Of a DNA stretch of 64,000 nt, positions 1 through 8,341 are shown piece by piece. The stretch lies in the NCBI GenBank assembly GCA_013823135.1, contig PNLP01000005.1, forward strand, positions 1 to 64,000. The letters are read 5' to 3'. Position 1 is the stretch's first letter. Each line of letters starts with the position of its first letter. The notes below the pieces were generated by a model. The model ran no database searches and had not been told where the DNA came from. It worked only from the letters and a program-made list of their open reading frames with translations. Source of the DNA: Planctomycetaceae bacterium (lineage in GTDB: Bacteria > Planctomycetota > Planctomycetia > Gemmatales > Gemmataceae). Both the position numbers and the translations under genes were made by a program.

Positions 1-318
1 CCGTTCGACCCCAAGTTCCCCGACGGGGCGTGGGGCTTTCACGAGACGCTCATCCCCAAGGAACCGAAGAAGCCGATCCGCCTGTTCATCCAGGTCGGCG
101 ACCGTGACCTGCTCAACCCGAACGTGATGCGCGACGAGATGCACGACTGGGTGGAGGCCAACCACCGCATGGCGAAGGTGCTGAAGGAGAAGGGGTACGA
201 GTACCAGTACCTGTTCTGTCAGGGGTCCGGCCACTGCGATGGCAAAGCCCAGGGGCAATTCATCCCGCACGCGATCGAATGGGTGTGGAAGGGATACGGC
301 GAGAAGAAGGTGAAGTAG
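1..318 (+). CDS. Esterase family protein (alpha/beta hydrolase), C-terminal part
   Basis: The reading frame is open from the left edge of the window to a TAG at 316-318, so only about the last 105 residues are visible. The fragment resembles the C-terminal third of enterochelin-esterase-like alpha/beta hydrolases: a strand ending IQVGDRDLLNP places the acidic residue, and SGHCDGKA after QYLFCQG supplies the catalytic-histidine region, followed by a final helix with EWVWKGY. The nucleophile Ser and any signal peptide lie outside the window. The family hydrolyses carboxyl esters and is often exported in planctomycetes; the substrate cannot be told. Confidence 0.75.
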   Translation, partial: PFDPKFPDGAWGFHETLIPKEPKKPIRLFIQVGDRDLLNPNVMRDEMHDWVEANHRMAKVLKEKGYEYQYLFCQGSGHCDGKAQGQFIPHAIEWVWKGYGEKKVK

Positions 319-768
319 GCTTCCGTTCTTTGCCCTTCCCGCCGTTGCTGCGACTTTGGCGGGACGTTCTGATATAGTTTCTTCCGGACGAATGGTCCGA
401 AATGGAGCCGAAAACCATCGGTTCCGGACTATTGTGCCGCAATAAATTCGGCACAAGTAACTCGATCAGAATCAGTTGTGTCATTCTGATATAGTTTCTT
501 CCAGACAGGTAAAACGGTTCCAGGGAGGGGTGTGCCAGTCGCCTGGAACCGATTTCGCCTCGCAGATGAATCCGTCCTCGCGAACGAATCGGCCCGGAGC
601 AGGCTCCGGGCCGATTCGCGTTATCACGCGTGGGCGATGGCTCTGGGCGGGTTCCCTTGCTCTTGTCGCGTGTCGGGGAATCGGAGATAACTGTAGGTTG
701 TTCCGGTAAGTTGGGGGAAGTCGAACCGGGACGCTCCGCATCTTCGCCGTGGAAGGAATCACGCTGTC
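319..768. other. 450-bp intergenic region with two copies of a repeated element
   Basis: No credible gene is present. The region holds two copies of the motif TTCTGATATAGTTTCTTCC, at 367-385 and 484-502, which are identical over 19 bases. After the first copy there is a small hairpin (GTGCCG at 434-439 with CGGCAC at 449-454). After the second there is a 10-bp stem (515-524 with 542-551). The second copy resembles sequences near 43955 and, on the other strand, near 48766. The promoter of the following gene should lie in the last 200 bases; no clear -35/-10 pair stands out. Confidence 0.6.
484..551 (+). repeat. Dispersed hairpin element, copy 2
   Basis: A TTTCTTCCAGACAGGT block is followed by a stem of CGGTTCCAGG (515-524) and CCTGGAACCG (542-551) around a 17-nt loop containing GGGGTGTGC. 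The same order of parts is seen at 43955-44033 and, on the minus strand, at about 48766-48669. Function is unknown; it could be a short mobile repeat or a structured RNA or regulatory element. Confidence 0.5.
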
Positions 769-1467
769 ATGAGCACCAAGACAGGGCTTCTCGTAAGCGT
801 GCGCTCGGCCGATGAGGTCGCGGCGGCGCTGGCAGGTGGGGCCGACCTGATCGACGTGAAAGAACCCTCCAAGGGGCCGCTCGCGCCGGCCGAGGCCGAG
901 GTCGTGAGCGCCGTGATTGACGCGGTGAAGGGCAAGGTGCCCGTCAGCGCCGCGCTGGGCGAGTGGTCGCCGAACGCGCTCACGGAGGCACACTGGCACC
1001 TGGAACTGAAGCTGAACTACGTGAAGTGGGGGCTCGCGGGCTATTCCCCGACGCCCGGTTGGGGCGAAGACCTGCTCGACATGCGCCGCGAACTCCCCGT
1101 GGGGATGGAGATGGTCGCGGTGGCGTACGCCGACTGGGAGCGGGCGAAGTCAGTGCCGCCGGCCGAACTCGCGAAGTTCGCCAAGCGGTTCCGGTTCAAG
1201 GCGTTCCTGCTCGACACGTGGAACAAGGACGGCAAGACGCTGCTGGACTTCATGAAGGCCGACGAGATTCAGGAAATGGTCGAGAGCCTGCAGCGGGTGT
1301 ACACGATCGTGGCGGTCGGCGGGTCGCTGCGGCCCGAGCAGATGAAGCAACTCAAGAACGTGAAGCCGGACTACTTCGCGGTGCGGTCGTCGGTGTGCGC
1401 TGCCGGAAAGCGCGACGGCGTGATCGACGAAGCCCGCGTCAAGAAGTGGAAAGACGCGATCGGTTGA
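769..1467 (+). CDS. mfnB: (5-formylfuran-3-yl)methyl phosphate synthase, MfnB family
   Basis: This 232-residue protein matches the MfnB (formerly DUF556) family, a TIM-barrel enzyme that condenses two glyceraldehyde-3-phosphate molecules into the furan precursor of methanofuran and methylofuran. The diagnostic N-terminal block GGADLIDVKEPSKGPLA carries the Schiff-base lysine candidate K31, equivalent to the catalytic lysine of the methanogen enzyme. A later VGGSLRPEQM and a C-terminal RSSVCAAGKRDG fit the phosphate-binding end of the barrel. Length is as expected (about 235). The ATG has a weak AAGGA upstream. Planctomycetes carry H4MPT/methylofuran-linked C1 genes, so the role is plausible, but no other pathway gene lies nearby. 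Confidence 0.9.
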   Translation: MSTKTGLLVSVRSADEVAAALAGGADLIDVKEPSKGPLAPAEAEVVSAVIDAVKGKVPVSAALGEWSPNALTEAHWHLELKLNYVKWGLAGYSPTPGWGEDLLDMRRELPVGMEMVAVAYADWERAKSVPPAELAKFAKRFRFKAFLLDTWNKDGKTLLDFMKADEIQEMVESLQRVYTIVAVGGSLRPEQMKQLKNVKPDYFAVRSSVCAAGKRDGVIDEARVKKWKDAIG

Positions 1468-1524
1468 CCAACGCATTGGTTAGCGGTCGCCCCAGCGGGG
1501 CGACCGCTGACCGAGATACCTACC

Positions 1525-2028
1525 ATGACACCTCCGTTCCAAGCGCTCGTCGTTGAAGCGTTGAACCTGATGCACCCGCGGTTCGCCGCGGCACACGGGC
1601 GCGAGTACACCCCCACCGAGGCCGAAGATCCGCCGGCGAGTCGCAAGACACGCGAACGCTCATTCGTGATGGAGTTCTACCACGAGTTCCGCAGAATGTG
1701 GGACAAGGCCATCCCCGTTCAGCGTGGGCTCGGGCACATCCTCGTGCAGGGCGACCCCGACGCACCCCGCCAGCCCGACCTGCTGTTCTGGCAACTCGGC
1801 GAACACGGCGCACCCGACCGCCGATTCGGGGCGGTGTCGCTCGTGTTCCGATCCAATCCCGCTGCGGTCGCGGCCGACCTGAAGTTGCTCGCCCGCTTCC
1901 ACAGCGATCTCGGCTACCCGCACGCCTTCTGCGTCCTGATCGGCAAGGCCACGGATGCGAACCCCGACCCCGTTCCGGGCGTTACAATCATTCACTTCGA
2001 CACCGAGAAGTGGCAGGTTGTGGGTTAG
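1525..2028 (+). CDS. Hypothetical protein, possible PD-(D/E)XK-like fold
   Basis: This is a 167-residue soluble protein with no signal peptide or membrane segment. I do not recognise the family. A stretch reading QPDLLFWQLGEH, followed by an RRFGAVSLVF strand, has the spacing of an acidic residue before a hydrophobic strand that is seen in some nuclease folds (PD-x(n)-E/Q-x-K), but the second catalytic pair is not convincing, so this is only a hint. It lies 57 bp after mfnB on the same strand and may be co-transcribed with it. Codon use resembles its neighbours. Confidence 0.6.
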   Translation: MTPPFQALVVEALNLMHPRFAAAHGREYTPTEAEDPPASRKTRERSFVMEFYHEFRRMWDKAIPVQRGLGHILVQGDPDAPRQPDLLFWQLGEHGAPDRRFGAVSLVFRSNPAAVAADLKLLARFHSDLGYPHAFCVLIGKATDANPDPVPGVTIIHFDTEKWQVVG

Positions 2029-2078
2029 AACCGGTGGCGTAATGATGGATATCGTTACTGTTAGTGGGTGAGGTGTTC

Positions 2079-2264
2079 TCCCCCTCACCCGCGACTCGAA
2101 GACTCGTCGCGACCTCTCCCCCCGAAACCGGGGGCGAGGTGGGGGCAACCGGCTTCATCATTTGGCAAAGGGTTCGACTCGCTGACGAGAAGCCACTGCG
2201 GACCCACCTCGCCCCGGCTTTGCGGGGAGAGGTCGGCGAGGCTTTGCGAGACGGGTGAGGGGGG
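2079..2264. repeat. Long imperfect palindrome upstream of mutS
   Basis: The left part (from CCCCCTCACCCG at 2079) and the right part (ending CGGGTGAGGGG, about 2253-2263) are inverted copies. The inner blocks GACCTCTCCCC and GGCGAGGTGGG pair with CCCACCTCGCCCC and GGAGAGGTC. The arms are about 70 bp with mismatches around a central loop of roughly 45 bp. This C/G-rich palindrome type is common between genes in GC-rich bacteria and looks like a non-autonomous dispersed repeat. It fills most of the 364-bp gap before mutS. Confidence 0.7.
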
Positions 2265-2392
2265 CTTTCCGCCGCCGCTTCAGAGTCGGTGGTCGCGGAA
2301 CGGGAGGATGATACCTGTGAATGACATCGCGTTCGCATTACCCCACGCCTTATGCTCTGCTTGAGAATCGGAACAATGAACTGGGCCACGCC

Positions 2393-4924
2393 ATGACCCG
2401 AATGATGCAGCAGTATCACGACGCGAAGAGCCAGCATCCGGGCATGATCGTGCTGTTCCGCAACGGCGAGTTCTACGAACTGTTCGAGGACGACGCCGTT
2501 CTCGTGAGCCGCGTGATCGGGCTGACGCTCACCAAACGTGACGGCACCATTCCCATGGCTGGCGTGCCGGTCGTGAAGCTCGAACACTACCTCGGATTGC
2601 TGCTGCGGGCCGGGCATCGCGTCGCTGTCTGCGAGCAGATGGAGGAGCCGGACCCGAAGAAGAAGATCATCCACCGCGAAGTGAATCGCATCGTCACTCC
2701 GGGGACGATCACCGACGAAGGTTTGCTCGATCCGCGTGCGCCGAACCACCTCATCGCGGTCGTGCCCGGCAAGGGGAATCTCTTTGGCGTCGCGTGGGTC
2801 GATCTCTCGACGGGGAGTTTCAGCGCCGCTGATGTGCCTGCCCCGCGATTGCCCGACGAACTCGCTCGCCTCAGCGCTGCCGAGTGCCTGTTCGCCGAGA
2901 ATGTCGCTGCCGCTGTGACGCAGGCCGCGGGCGCACATCTGCCGAAGAGTCGCACGGCACGACCCGACTGGACCTTCGACCCCGCAACCACCACCACGGC
3001 GCTGCGAACGCACTTCCAGATCGGCACACTTACTGGCTTTGGGTTCGAGGATTCACAACCGTGCCTCGTCGCGGCCGGGGCGGTCATCATCTACCTGCAA
3101 GAAACACTGAAGGCGAGCCTCGCCCACATCCGTAGGCTGAAGCCGCATCGCCCGGAAGCCACGCTCGCGCTCGATGAAGTGACCCGCCGCAGCCTCGAAC
3201 TTACCCGCACACTGCGCGACAACCAGCGCGACGGCTCGCTGCTTTCCGTGCTCGATCGCACCGTCACGCCGATGGGCGCACGGTTGCTTCACGATAGCGT
3301 CTTAGCCCCGCTTACCGATACGGTTGCGATTGATGCCCGCTTCGACGCGGTGGAAGAGATTCTGAAGGATCACAAGCTGCGTGGGCAACTGCGCGAGTTG
3401 CTCGAAGCCTGCTCCGACATCCAGCGCCTCACCACGCGAGTGAGCACGGCACGCGCCAACCCGAAGGATCTGGGCGCGATTGCCCGCACGCTTCGCATGC
3501 TCCCCGCGGTGAAGGCCAAGCTCACCGGCCGGCGTTCGGCACTGCTGCAAGACCTGGAAAAGCGTCTGGAACTGTGCCCCGACATTCGCGAACTGCTCGA
3601 CAAGGCGCTGACCGACGACCCGCCGTACATCGCCAAGGATGGAGGCACCATCAAGGCCGGGTACAACGCGGAGTTGGACGAACTTCGCACTCTGATGACC
3701 GAGGGGAAGAACTGGATCGCTCGCTATCAGGCCCAGGAGATCACCCGCACCGGCATTGCGAGTCTGAAGATCGCGTACAACCAGGTCGCGGGGTACTACA
3801 TCGAGGTGACGCACGCGAACGCTTCGAAGGTGCCCGAAGATTACAAACGCAAGGGAACGCTGAAGAACGCCGAGCGCTACATCACGAGCGTGCTGAAGGA
3901 ATACGAGGAGAAGATTCTCAGCGCCGACGACAAGAGTAAGGCACTCGAACTGCAACTGTTCCTCGCGATCCGCGATCAGGTCGCCGCGCAGACGCCACGC
4001 CTTCTGAACGCTGCCGACGTGCTCGCCGCCGCCGACTTCCTGGCATCGCTCGCGGAACTCGCCGCCGACCGGAACTACGTGCGCCCCACGCTGTCGCACG
4101 AACCCGTGCTCGACCTCAAGGACGCCCGGCACCCCGTGCTCGATCAGATCCTTCCGCCCGGCACGTTCGTCCCCAACGACACCGCGTTCGGCCCGGACGC
4201 CGGTATGTTCTGGCTCATAACCGGCCCCAACATGGCAGGGAAGTCCACGTTCATCCGGCAGGTCGCGCTCATCACGCTGATGGCCCACGTCGGCAGTTTC
4301 GTCCCCGCGAAGGCCGCCACCATCGGCCTCACGGACCGCATCTTCACGCGAGTGGGCGCGAGCGACGAACTGAGTCGCGGGCAATCGACGTTCATGGTGG
4401 AGATGACCGAAGCCGCGAACATCCTGAACAACGCCACGCCGCGAAGCCTCGTGATCCTGGACGAGATCGGCCGCGGCACCAGCACCTACGACGGCGTTTC
4501 GTTGGCGTGGGCGATCACCGAATTCCTGCACGACACGGTCGGCTGTCGGGCACTGTTCGCCACACATTACCACGAACTGGCGCAGCTCTCCGAGTCGCTG
4601 CCGAGGTTGCGGAACTACAACGTGCAGGTGAAGGAACTCGATAGCGACGTGATCTTCCTGCACAAGATCGCGCCGGGGAACGCCGACAAGAGCTACGGCA
4701 TCCACGTGGCGAAACTGGCGGGCGTGCCCGACGCGGTGTTGAAGCGAGCAACCGCCGTGCTGACGACACTGGAATCACGGCACGAGTTGCCAACGCCGCA
4801 GCGAGAGGAACCGAAGGGAAATGTGGTATTGCCACCGGAGGCCGCACCCCGCCGCAAGCACAAACTGAAACCGCAGATCACCGGCCCCACGCTGTTCGGC
4901 GACAGCGACTCCGAGGCGGTGTGA
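2393..4924 (+). CDS. mutS: DNA mismatch repair protein MutS
   Basis: An 843-residue MutS, of normal family length, recognises base mismatches and small loops and then recruits MutL. The mismatch-reading Phe-x-Glu is present (F27 and E29 in FRNGEFYELFEDDA, where most homologues have GDFYELF). Connector, lever and clamp domains follow. The ATPase carries Walker A GPNMAGKS (611-618), Walker B LVILDEIGRGTSTYDG and the ATHYHEL motif. A longer frame starts at 2321, but family alignment of the N-terminus favours the ATG at 2393. The tail is basic and ends with a GPTLFGD segment that may bind the beta clamp. The stop overlaps the next start (TGATG), so the two genes are translationally coupled. Confidence 0.97.
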   Translation: MTRMMQQYHDAKSQHPGMIVLFRNGEFYELFEDDAVLVSRVIGLTLTKRDGTIPMAGVPVVKLEHYLGLLLRAGHRVAVCEQMEEPDPKKKIIHREVNRIVTPGTITDEGLLDPRAPNHLIAVVPGKGNLFGVAWVDLSTGSFSAADVPAPRLPDELARLSAAECLFAENVAAAVTQAAGAHLPKSRTARPDWTFDPATTTTALRTHFQIGTLTGFGFEDSQPCLVAAGAVIIYLQETLKASLAHIRRLKPHRPEATLALDEVTRRSLELTRTLRDNQRDGSLLSVLDRTVTPMGARLLHDSVLAPLTDTVAIDARFDAVEEILKDHKLRGQLRELLEACSDIQRLTTRVSTARANPKDLGAIARTLRMLPAVKAKLTGRRSALLQDLEKRLELCPDIRELLDKALTDDPPYIAKDGGTIKAGYNAELDELRTLMTEGKNWIARYQAQEITRTGIASLKIAYNQVAGYYIEVTHANASKVPEDYKRKGTLKNAERYITSVLKEYEEKILSADDKSKALELQLFLAIRDQVAAQTPRLLNAADVLAAADFLASLAELAADRNYVRPTLSHEPVLDLKDARHPVLDQILPPGTFVPNDTAFGPDAGMFWLITGPNMAGKSTFIRQVALITLMAHVGSFVPAKAATIGLTDRIFTRVGASDELSRGQSTFMVEMTEAANILNNATPRSLVILDEIGRGTSTYDGVSLAWAITEFLHDTVGCRALFATHYHELAQLSESLPRLRNYNVQVKELDSDVIFLHKIAPGNADKSYGIHVAKLAGVPDAVLKRATAVLTTLESRHELPTPQREEPKGNVVLPPEAAPRRKHKLKPQITGPTLFGDSDSEAV

Positions 4925-5196
4925 TGCACCCATCTGAGCCAGCACCACAGCTCCGACTAGGCGACATCTGTGGCGTTGCTGCGCTTTTGGTCCTTGTCCT
5001 GGGCCTCTTCTTCCCCGCCCGGCCTGGTGGCCAAACCGAAACCATGGCGTGGGTGTTCGTGGGGGCGGTCTGCGTGATCGCCACACTCGGAGGCCTGGGG
5101 TTGTGGTGGGGCGGAGCGTTGGGCCGGGTAGCCGGAGGAGCGTCCCTGATGTTTGTGGCGTTGATCGTGTGCAGTGTCCAGGGCTGGTTCCGCTGA
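4924..5196 (+). CDS. Small membrane protein, unknown function
   Basis: A 90-residue protein whose ATG overlaps the mutS stop (TGATG). It has three hydrophobic segments, around residues 15-32 (VAALLVLVLGLFF), 42-62 (WVFVGAVCVIATLGGLGLW) and 68-85, joined by short loops, so it should be an integral inner-membrane protein. No conserved motif was recognised. The coupling with mutS suggests co-expression but says nothing certain about function. Confidence 0.7.
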   Translation: MHPSEPAPQLRLGDICGVAALLVLVLGLFFPARPGGQTETMAWVFVGAVCVIATLGGLGLWWGGALGRVAGGASLMFVALIVCSVQGWFR

Positions 5197-5295
5197 CGCC
5201 TCACGTCGGCACCACCCCTTAGGAATCGCGCAACACCTCATCCCCTTCCGCTACAACAGAGCGAATCACGCCTCATTCCTCTCCGGAAAACGCAC

Positions 5296-6285
5296 ATGCC
5301 CAGGGTGTTGATCGTTCCACGTGAAGTGGCCAAGTTCGCGGACAAGTTCGGTGATGTCCTCACGAAAGCGGGACTCGAAATCGCGGTGCTACCGCCTGCT
5401 GAGGCGAACCTCCCCAATGAAGACGAGCTCATCGTCGCGCTCAAGGGGATCGACGCCACCGTTGCGGGTTCGGAGCCGTATTCGCCCCGCGTGTTCGCAG
5501 CACACCCCCAACTCAAGGTCGTGGCCCGCGTCGGTGTCGGGTACGACGCTGTCGATCTCGCCGCGGCCACGGCCGCCGGTGCTGCAGTCACCATTGCCCC
5601 GAACACGAACCAGGGCTCGGTCGCCGAACATGCGTTCGCGCTGATGCTCGGGTTCACTCGTCACATTCCTGCGCGCCATGCCGCGATCGCCGCGGGCGGT
5701 TGGCCGCGTCTCATGAGCTTGCCGATGCGTGGTCGCACGCTCGGGCTTGCGGGGTTGGGTCGCATTGGCAAGGCCGTCGCGCTTCGGGCACTCGCCTTTG
5801 AGATGCGAGTGCTGGCATACGATCCGTTCCCCGATGCGGCGTTTTGTGCCTCGCACGGCATCGGCCTCGTGTCGTTCGATCAACTCCTCGCGGAGTCCGA
5901 TTTCCTTTCGCTGCACCTGCCGTTTACGCCGCAGACCCGACACATCATCAACCGCGATGCGATTGCCAGGATGAAGCCCGGCGCAGTCCTGGTGAACACC
6001 TCTCGCGGTGGCCTGGTCTGCGAGGCTGATCTGATCCCCGCACTTCGCGAAGGTCGCGTCGCCGGGGCGGCGCTCGACGTGTTCGAGGAGGAGCCCACGC
6101 CCACCGACAACCCGCTGCGGAAGTTGCCGAACGTGGTGCTGACGCCACACGCGGCCGGGGTGGATGTGCAATCCCTTCACGACATGGCACGCTCGGCTGC
6201 CGAGGCGGTCGCGTCCCTGCGGCGTGGCGAATGGCCAGCCGAGAAAGTGGTGAATCCGGACGTGCGGCCCGCATTCCGTTGGTGA
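5296..6285 (+). CDS. D-2-hydroxyacid dehydrogenase (phosphoglycerate dehydrogenase-like)
   Basis: A 329-residue NAD-dependent D-2-hydroxyacid dehydrogenase. The Rossmann loop GLGRIG is at 153-158. The catalytic Arg is in NTSRGGLV, the Glu in DVFEEEP and the His in TPHAAG, so the family triad is complete. The N-terminal part has the ARVGVGYDAVD and APNTNQGSVAEHA blocks typical of SerA-like enzymes. There is no ACT regulatory domain, so it is the short form. It could act on 3-phosphoglycerate (serine synthesis) or another hydroxyacid; sequence alone does not decide. It is a single gene with its own 99-bp upstream gap. Confidence 0.9.
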   Translation: MPRVLIVPREVAKFADKFGDVLTKAGLEIAVLPPAEANLPNEDELIVALKGIDATVAGSEPYSPRVFAAHPQLKVVARVGVGYDAVDLAAATAAGAAVTIAPNTNQGSVAEHAFALMLGFTRHIPARHAAIAAGGWPRLMSLPMRGRTLGLAGLGRIGKAVALRALAFEMRVLAYDPFPDAAFCASHGIGLVSFDQLLAESDFLSLHLPFTPQTRHIINRDAIARMKPGAVLVNTSRGGLVCEADLIPALREGRVAGAALDVFEEEPTPTDNPLRKLPNVVLTPHAAGVDVQSLHDMARSAAEAVASLRRGEWPAEKVVNPDVRPAFRW

Positions 6286-6291
6286 TGTTTC

Positions 6292-6876
6292 TCACTGCGG
6301 TGATTTTGTGAGCAAAGAGACGGCCCACTCGGAGCGCAGAAGAGAGTAGATCATCACGTCGTCGAACCGCGAACGTCGCAGCAAGGATGCTCGCAGGGTT
6401 CCCTCGTAGCGGAAGTTTAACTTCTCCAACACGCGAGCGCTGGCGTGGTTGCCGGCGATCACGCGAGCCTGCAATCGCTCCGGTTCGTAGGTCCGGAAGG
6501 CGAGTTGAATGATCGCCTCGCTGGCCTCGACCGCAATCCCGCGGCCCCAGAACGGCTCCGCAACCCAGTACCCCAGTTCCATTGTCTGATTCGGCTCCGA
6601 CGCCCAGAAACACCCGCACGCACCGATCGGCTTGGGGTTGGGCGTGAGCGTGATCGCGTAGGGTTCGGCCATTCCTTCGCGGTACCGCAGGCGGGCGTAG
6701 TCGCGAACGAACGCAACGGTTTCGCTGGGCGTGCGGTGATGGTCCCACAGCGTGAACCGCGTCAGGTTCGGGTTCCTCGCGTACTCGAACAGCGGTTCGG
6801 CGTCGGCTTCCTCGAACGGACGCAACGTAAGTCGGGCTGTGGTGAGCGTCGGCGGTCGCCAGTCGGGCGGCATCAT
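6292..6876 (-). CDS. GNAT-family N-acetyltransferase (RimJ/RimL-like)
   Basis: A 194-residue acetyltransferase of the RimJ/RimL type (Acetyltransf_3 fold). It begins with LTTARLTLRPFEEADAEPLF, has the beta-strand ELGYWVAEPFWGRGIAVEA that forms the acetyl-CoA pyrophosphate loop (Q/R-x-x-G-x-G/A replaced by GRGIAVEA), and ends with NHASARVLEKLNFRYEGTLR. These enzymes acetylate N-terminal amines of ribosomal or other proteins, or small molecules. The frame extends upstream to 7026, but that part crosses a palindrome and has no family similarity, so I use the ATG at 6876 (or 6873). It converges on the dehydrogenase, 6 bp from its stop. Confidence 0.88.
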   Translation of the reverse strand: MMPPDWRPPTLTTARLTLRPFEEADAEPLFEYARNPNLTRFTLWDHHRTPSETVAFVRDYARLRYREGMAEPYAITLTPNPKPIGACGCFWASEPNQTMELGYWVAEPFWGRGIAVEASEAIIQLAFRTYEPERLQARVIAGNHASARVLEKLNFRYEGTLRASLLRRSRFDDVMIYSLLRSEWAVSLLTKSPQ

Positions 6877-6948
6877 GGGTGTCTCGGGGCACGGCGAACG
6901 CGGATCGCTACATGAAGAGAGATGATCGCATTGTTGTCCGGGGTTTTC

Positions 6949-7015
6949 TTGTCCGAGCCCGAGCGCCAAGCGAGGATTAGACGTTAATCCTCGCTTGGCG
7001 CTCGGGCTCGGACAA
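6949..7015. repeat. Perfect 31-bp palindrome with 5-nt loop
   Basis: The arms at 6949-6979 and 6985-7015 are perfectly complementary (TTGTCCGAGCCC... with ...GGGCTCGGACAA) around a 5-nt loop. It lies between the divergent acetyltransferase and permease genes. There is no T-run after the stem on either strand, so it is not a standard terminator; perfect arms suggest recent arrival or maintenance by gene conversion. Confidence 0.85.
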
Positions 7016-7184
7016 CAAGCGATCACCGTTTACGCAATCATCAATGACTAACCTTCGCCCGTCAATTCCCAGTTGGTCGAACCTTCCGGCTATACCGGTT
7101 TCCGGGAGCCAAAACCCGCCGATTTACCCGCAGTCGGCTTGACGGAGTTGGCTCCGGGCGTTCGGCGCGAGAGAATGCTCTGTT

Positions 7185-8321
7185 GTGAGCTACTCCCTGA
7201 CCACCATCTGGTACGAGCGCCAACGGTTCCTGCCGGCGATTCTCGCCGTCGCGTTCTCGGCCGTGCTCATCACCGTTCAGGGCGGGCTCGTCCTCGGGCT
7301 GATCTCGATGATGTCGTTGCCCGTGGACCGTGCCACGGCGGACTTGTGGGTTGGCTTCCCCGGTGTCCGCAGCGTGGACCTGGGACGCCCCATCCCGGAG
7401 CGGTGGGTTGTTCGTGTCGCGTCGCACCCCGAAGTCGTGCGGGTCGAACCGGCGGTCATCGGTTTCGCACTCTGGACACGCCCAGGAATCGACTCCGCGA
7501 ACACCGTCTCCGAGGTGTGCACGATTGTCGGCAGCAGGCTCGACGCAAACTCACTCGCCGCTGCCGAGGCCGTGCGATCCAACCCCGAGTTGCTGACGAG
7601 GCTTTCGGTTGACCTGGCGGTGGCGGTAGATGAATCGGAGTTGGGGCGTCTCGGGATCACCGGCGTTGGCGATATCGCCGAGATCTATGGAATCCGGGTG
7701 CGGGTCGTCGGACTCGTGAAAGGCTACAAGAGCCTCGGTGGGCCGTACCTGTTCTGCTCCTTCGAAACCGCCCGGATACTCCTGGGCTATCGCAGGGACG
7801 AGGTGACCTACGTCGTGGCGAGAACGACGACACCCGAGGCCGCCGCCGATGTCGCACAGCGGATGAGCGGCTATCCGCAACTGACAGCGATCACGGCCGC
7901 GGAATTCTCGACGCGCTCCCGGCTGCACTGGCTGTTCACGACGAAGGCCGGCATCACGGTGGGGTTCACGGCGCTACTGGGCCTACTCGTTGGGGGTGTG
8001 GTAACGAGCCAGACCCTCTTCGCTGCGACCGCCGCAAGCCAGCGGGAGTTCTCGACGCTCCGTGCGATGGGGATTCCCAAGTGGCGACTCAAGGCGACCG
8101 TGGTCGCGCAGTCGTTCTGGGTGGGCCTGTTTGGGGTGTTGGTCGCCACGCCGATCACGTTGTTGCTTGCGGAAGCGGCGACCGCGATGGGTACGGCTGT
8201 GCGATTGCACCCGCTGATCCTGTTGCTGGCAGCAATGATTACGATGGTGATGGCTCTCGGCTCAGGGCTTGCGGCTCTGCGGTCGTTCCAAAATGTGGAT
8301 CCGGCACACAACATTCGATGA
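7185..8321 (+). CDS. ABC transporter permease, FtsX/MacB/DevC type
   Basis: A 378-residue permease. It has one N-terminal membrane helix (ILAVAFSAVLITVQGGLVLGL), a large periplasmic domain of about 220 residues and three C-terminal helices (around TVGFTALLGLLVGGVV, AQSFWVGLFGVLVATPITLLLAE and LILLLAAMITMVMALGSGLAA). The cytoplasmic segment QREFSTLRAMGIPKWRL is the usual FtsX-domain coupling helix. This is the DevC/MacB layout, normally partnered by a LolD-like ATPase and a membrane fusion protein. The start is GTG at 7185. The fusion protein follows 20 bp downstream, but no ATPase gene is present in the window. Confidence 0.88.
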   Translation: MSYSLTTIWYERQRFLPAILAVAFSAVLITVQGGLVLGLISMMSLPVDRATADLWVGFPGVRSVDLGRPIPERWVVRVASHPEVVRVEPAVIGFALWTRPGIDSANTVSEVCTIVGSRLDANSLAAAEAVRSNPELLTRLSVDLAVAVDESELGRLGITGVGDIAEIYGIRVRVVGLVKGYKSLGGPYLFCSFETARILLGYRRDEVTYVVARTTTPEAAADVAQRMSGYPQLTAITAAEFSTRSRLHWLFTTKAGITVGFTALLGLLVGGVVTSQTLFAATAASQREFSTLRAMGIPKWRLKATVVAQSFWVGLFGVLVATPITLLLAEAATAMGTAVRLHPLILLLAAMITMVMALGSGLAALRSFQNVDPAHNIR

Positions 8322-8341
8322 CGGCGTGAGGGAGGCCGACC

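Noticed and set aside
1525..2028. Restriction endonuclease-like gene
   Set aside because: Only one acidic pair fits; no methyltransferase partner and no complete PD-(D/E)XK set, so left as hypothetical.
2321..2392. Upstream extension of mutS
   Set aside because: No similarity to MutS N-termini; the ATG at 2393 precedes the conserved QYHDAKSQHPGMIVLFRNGE block.
3302..4705. Antisense open frame opposite mutS
   Set aside because: Composition (Val, Arg, Asp, Leu) follows from the mutS codons on the other strand; mutS motifs are intact.
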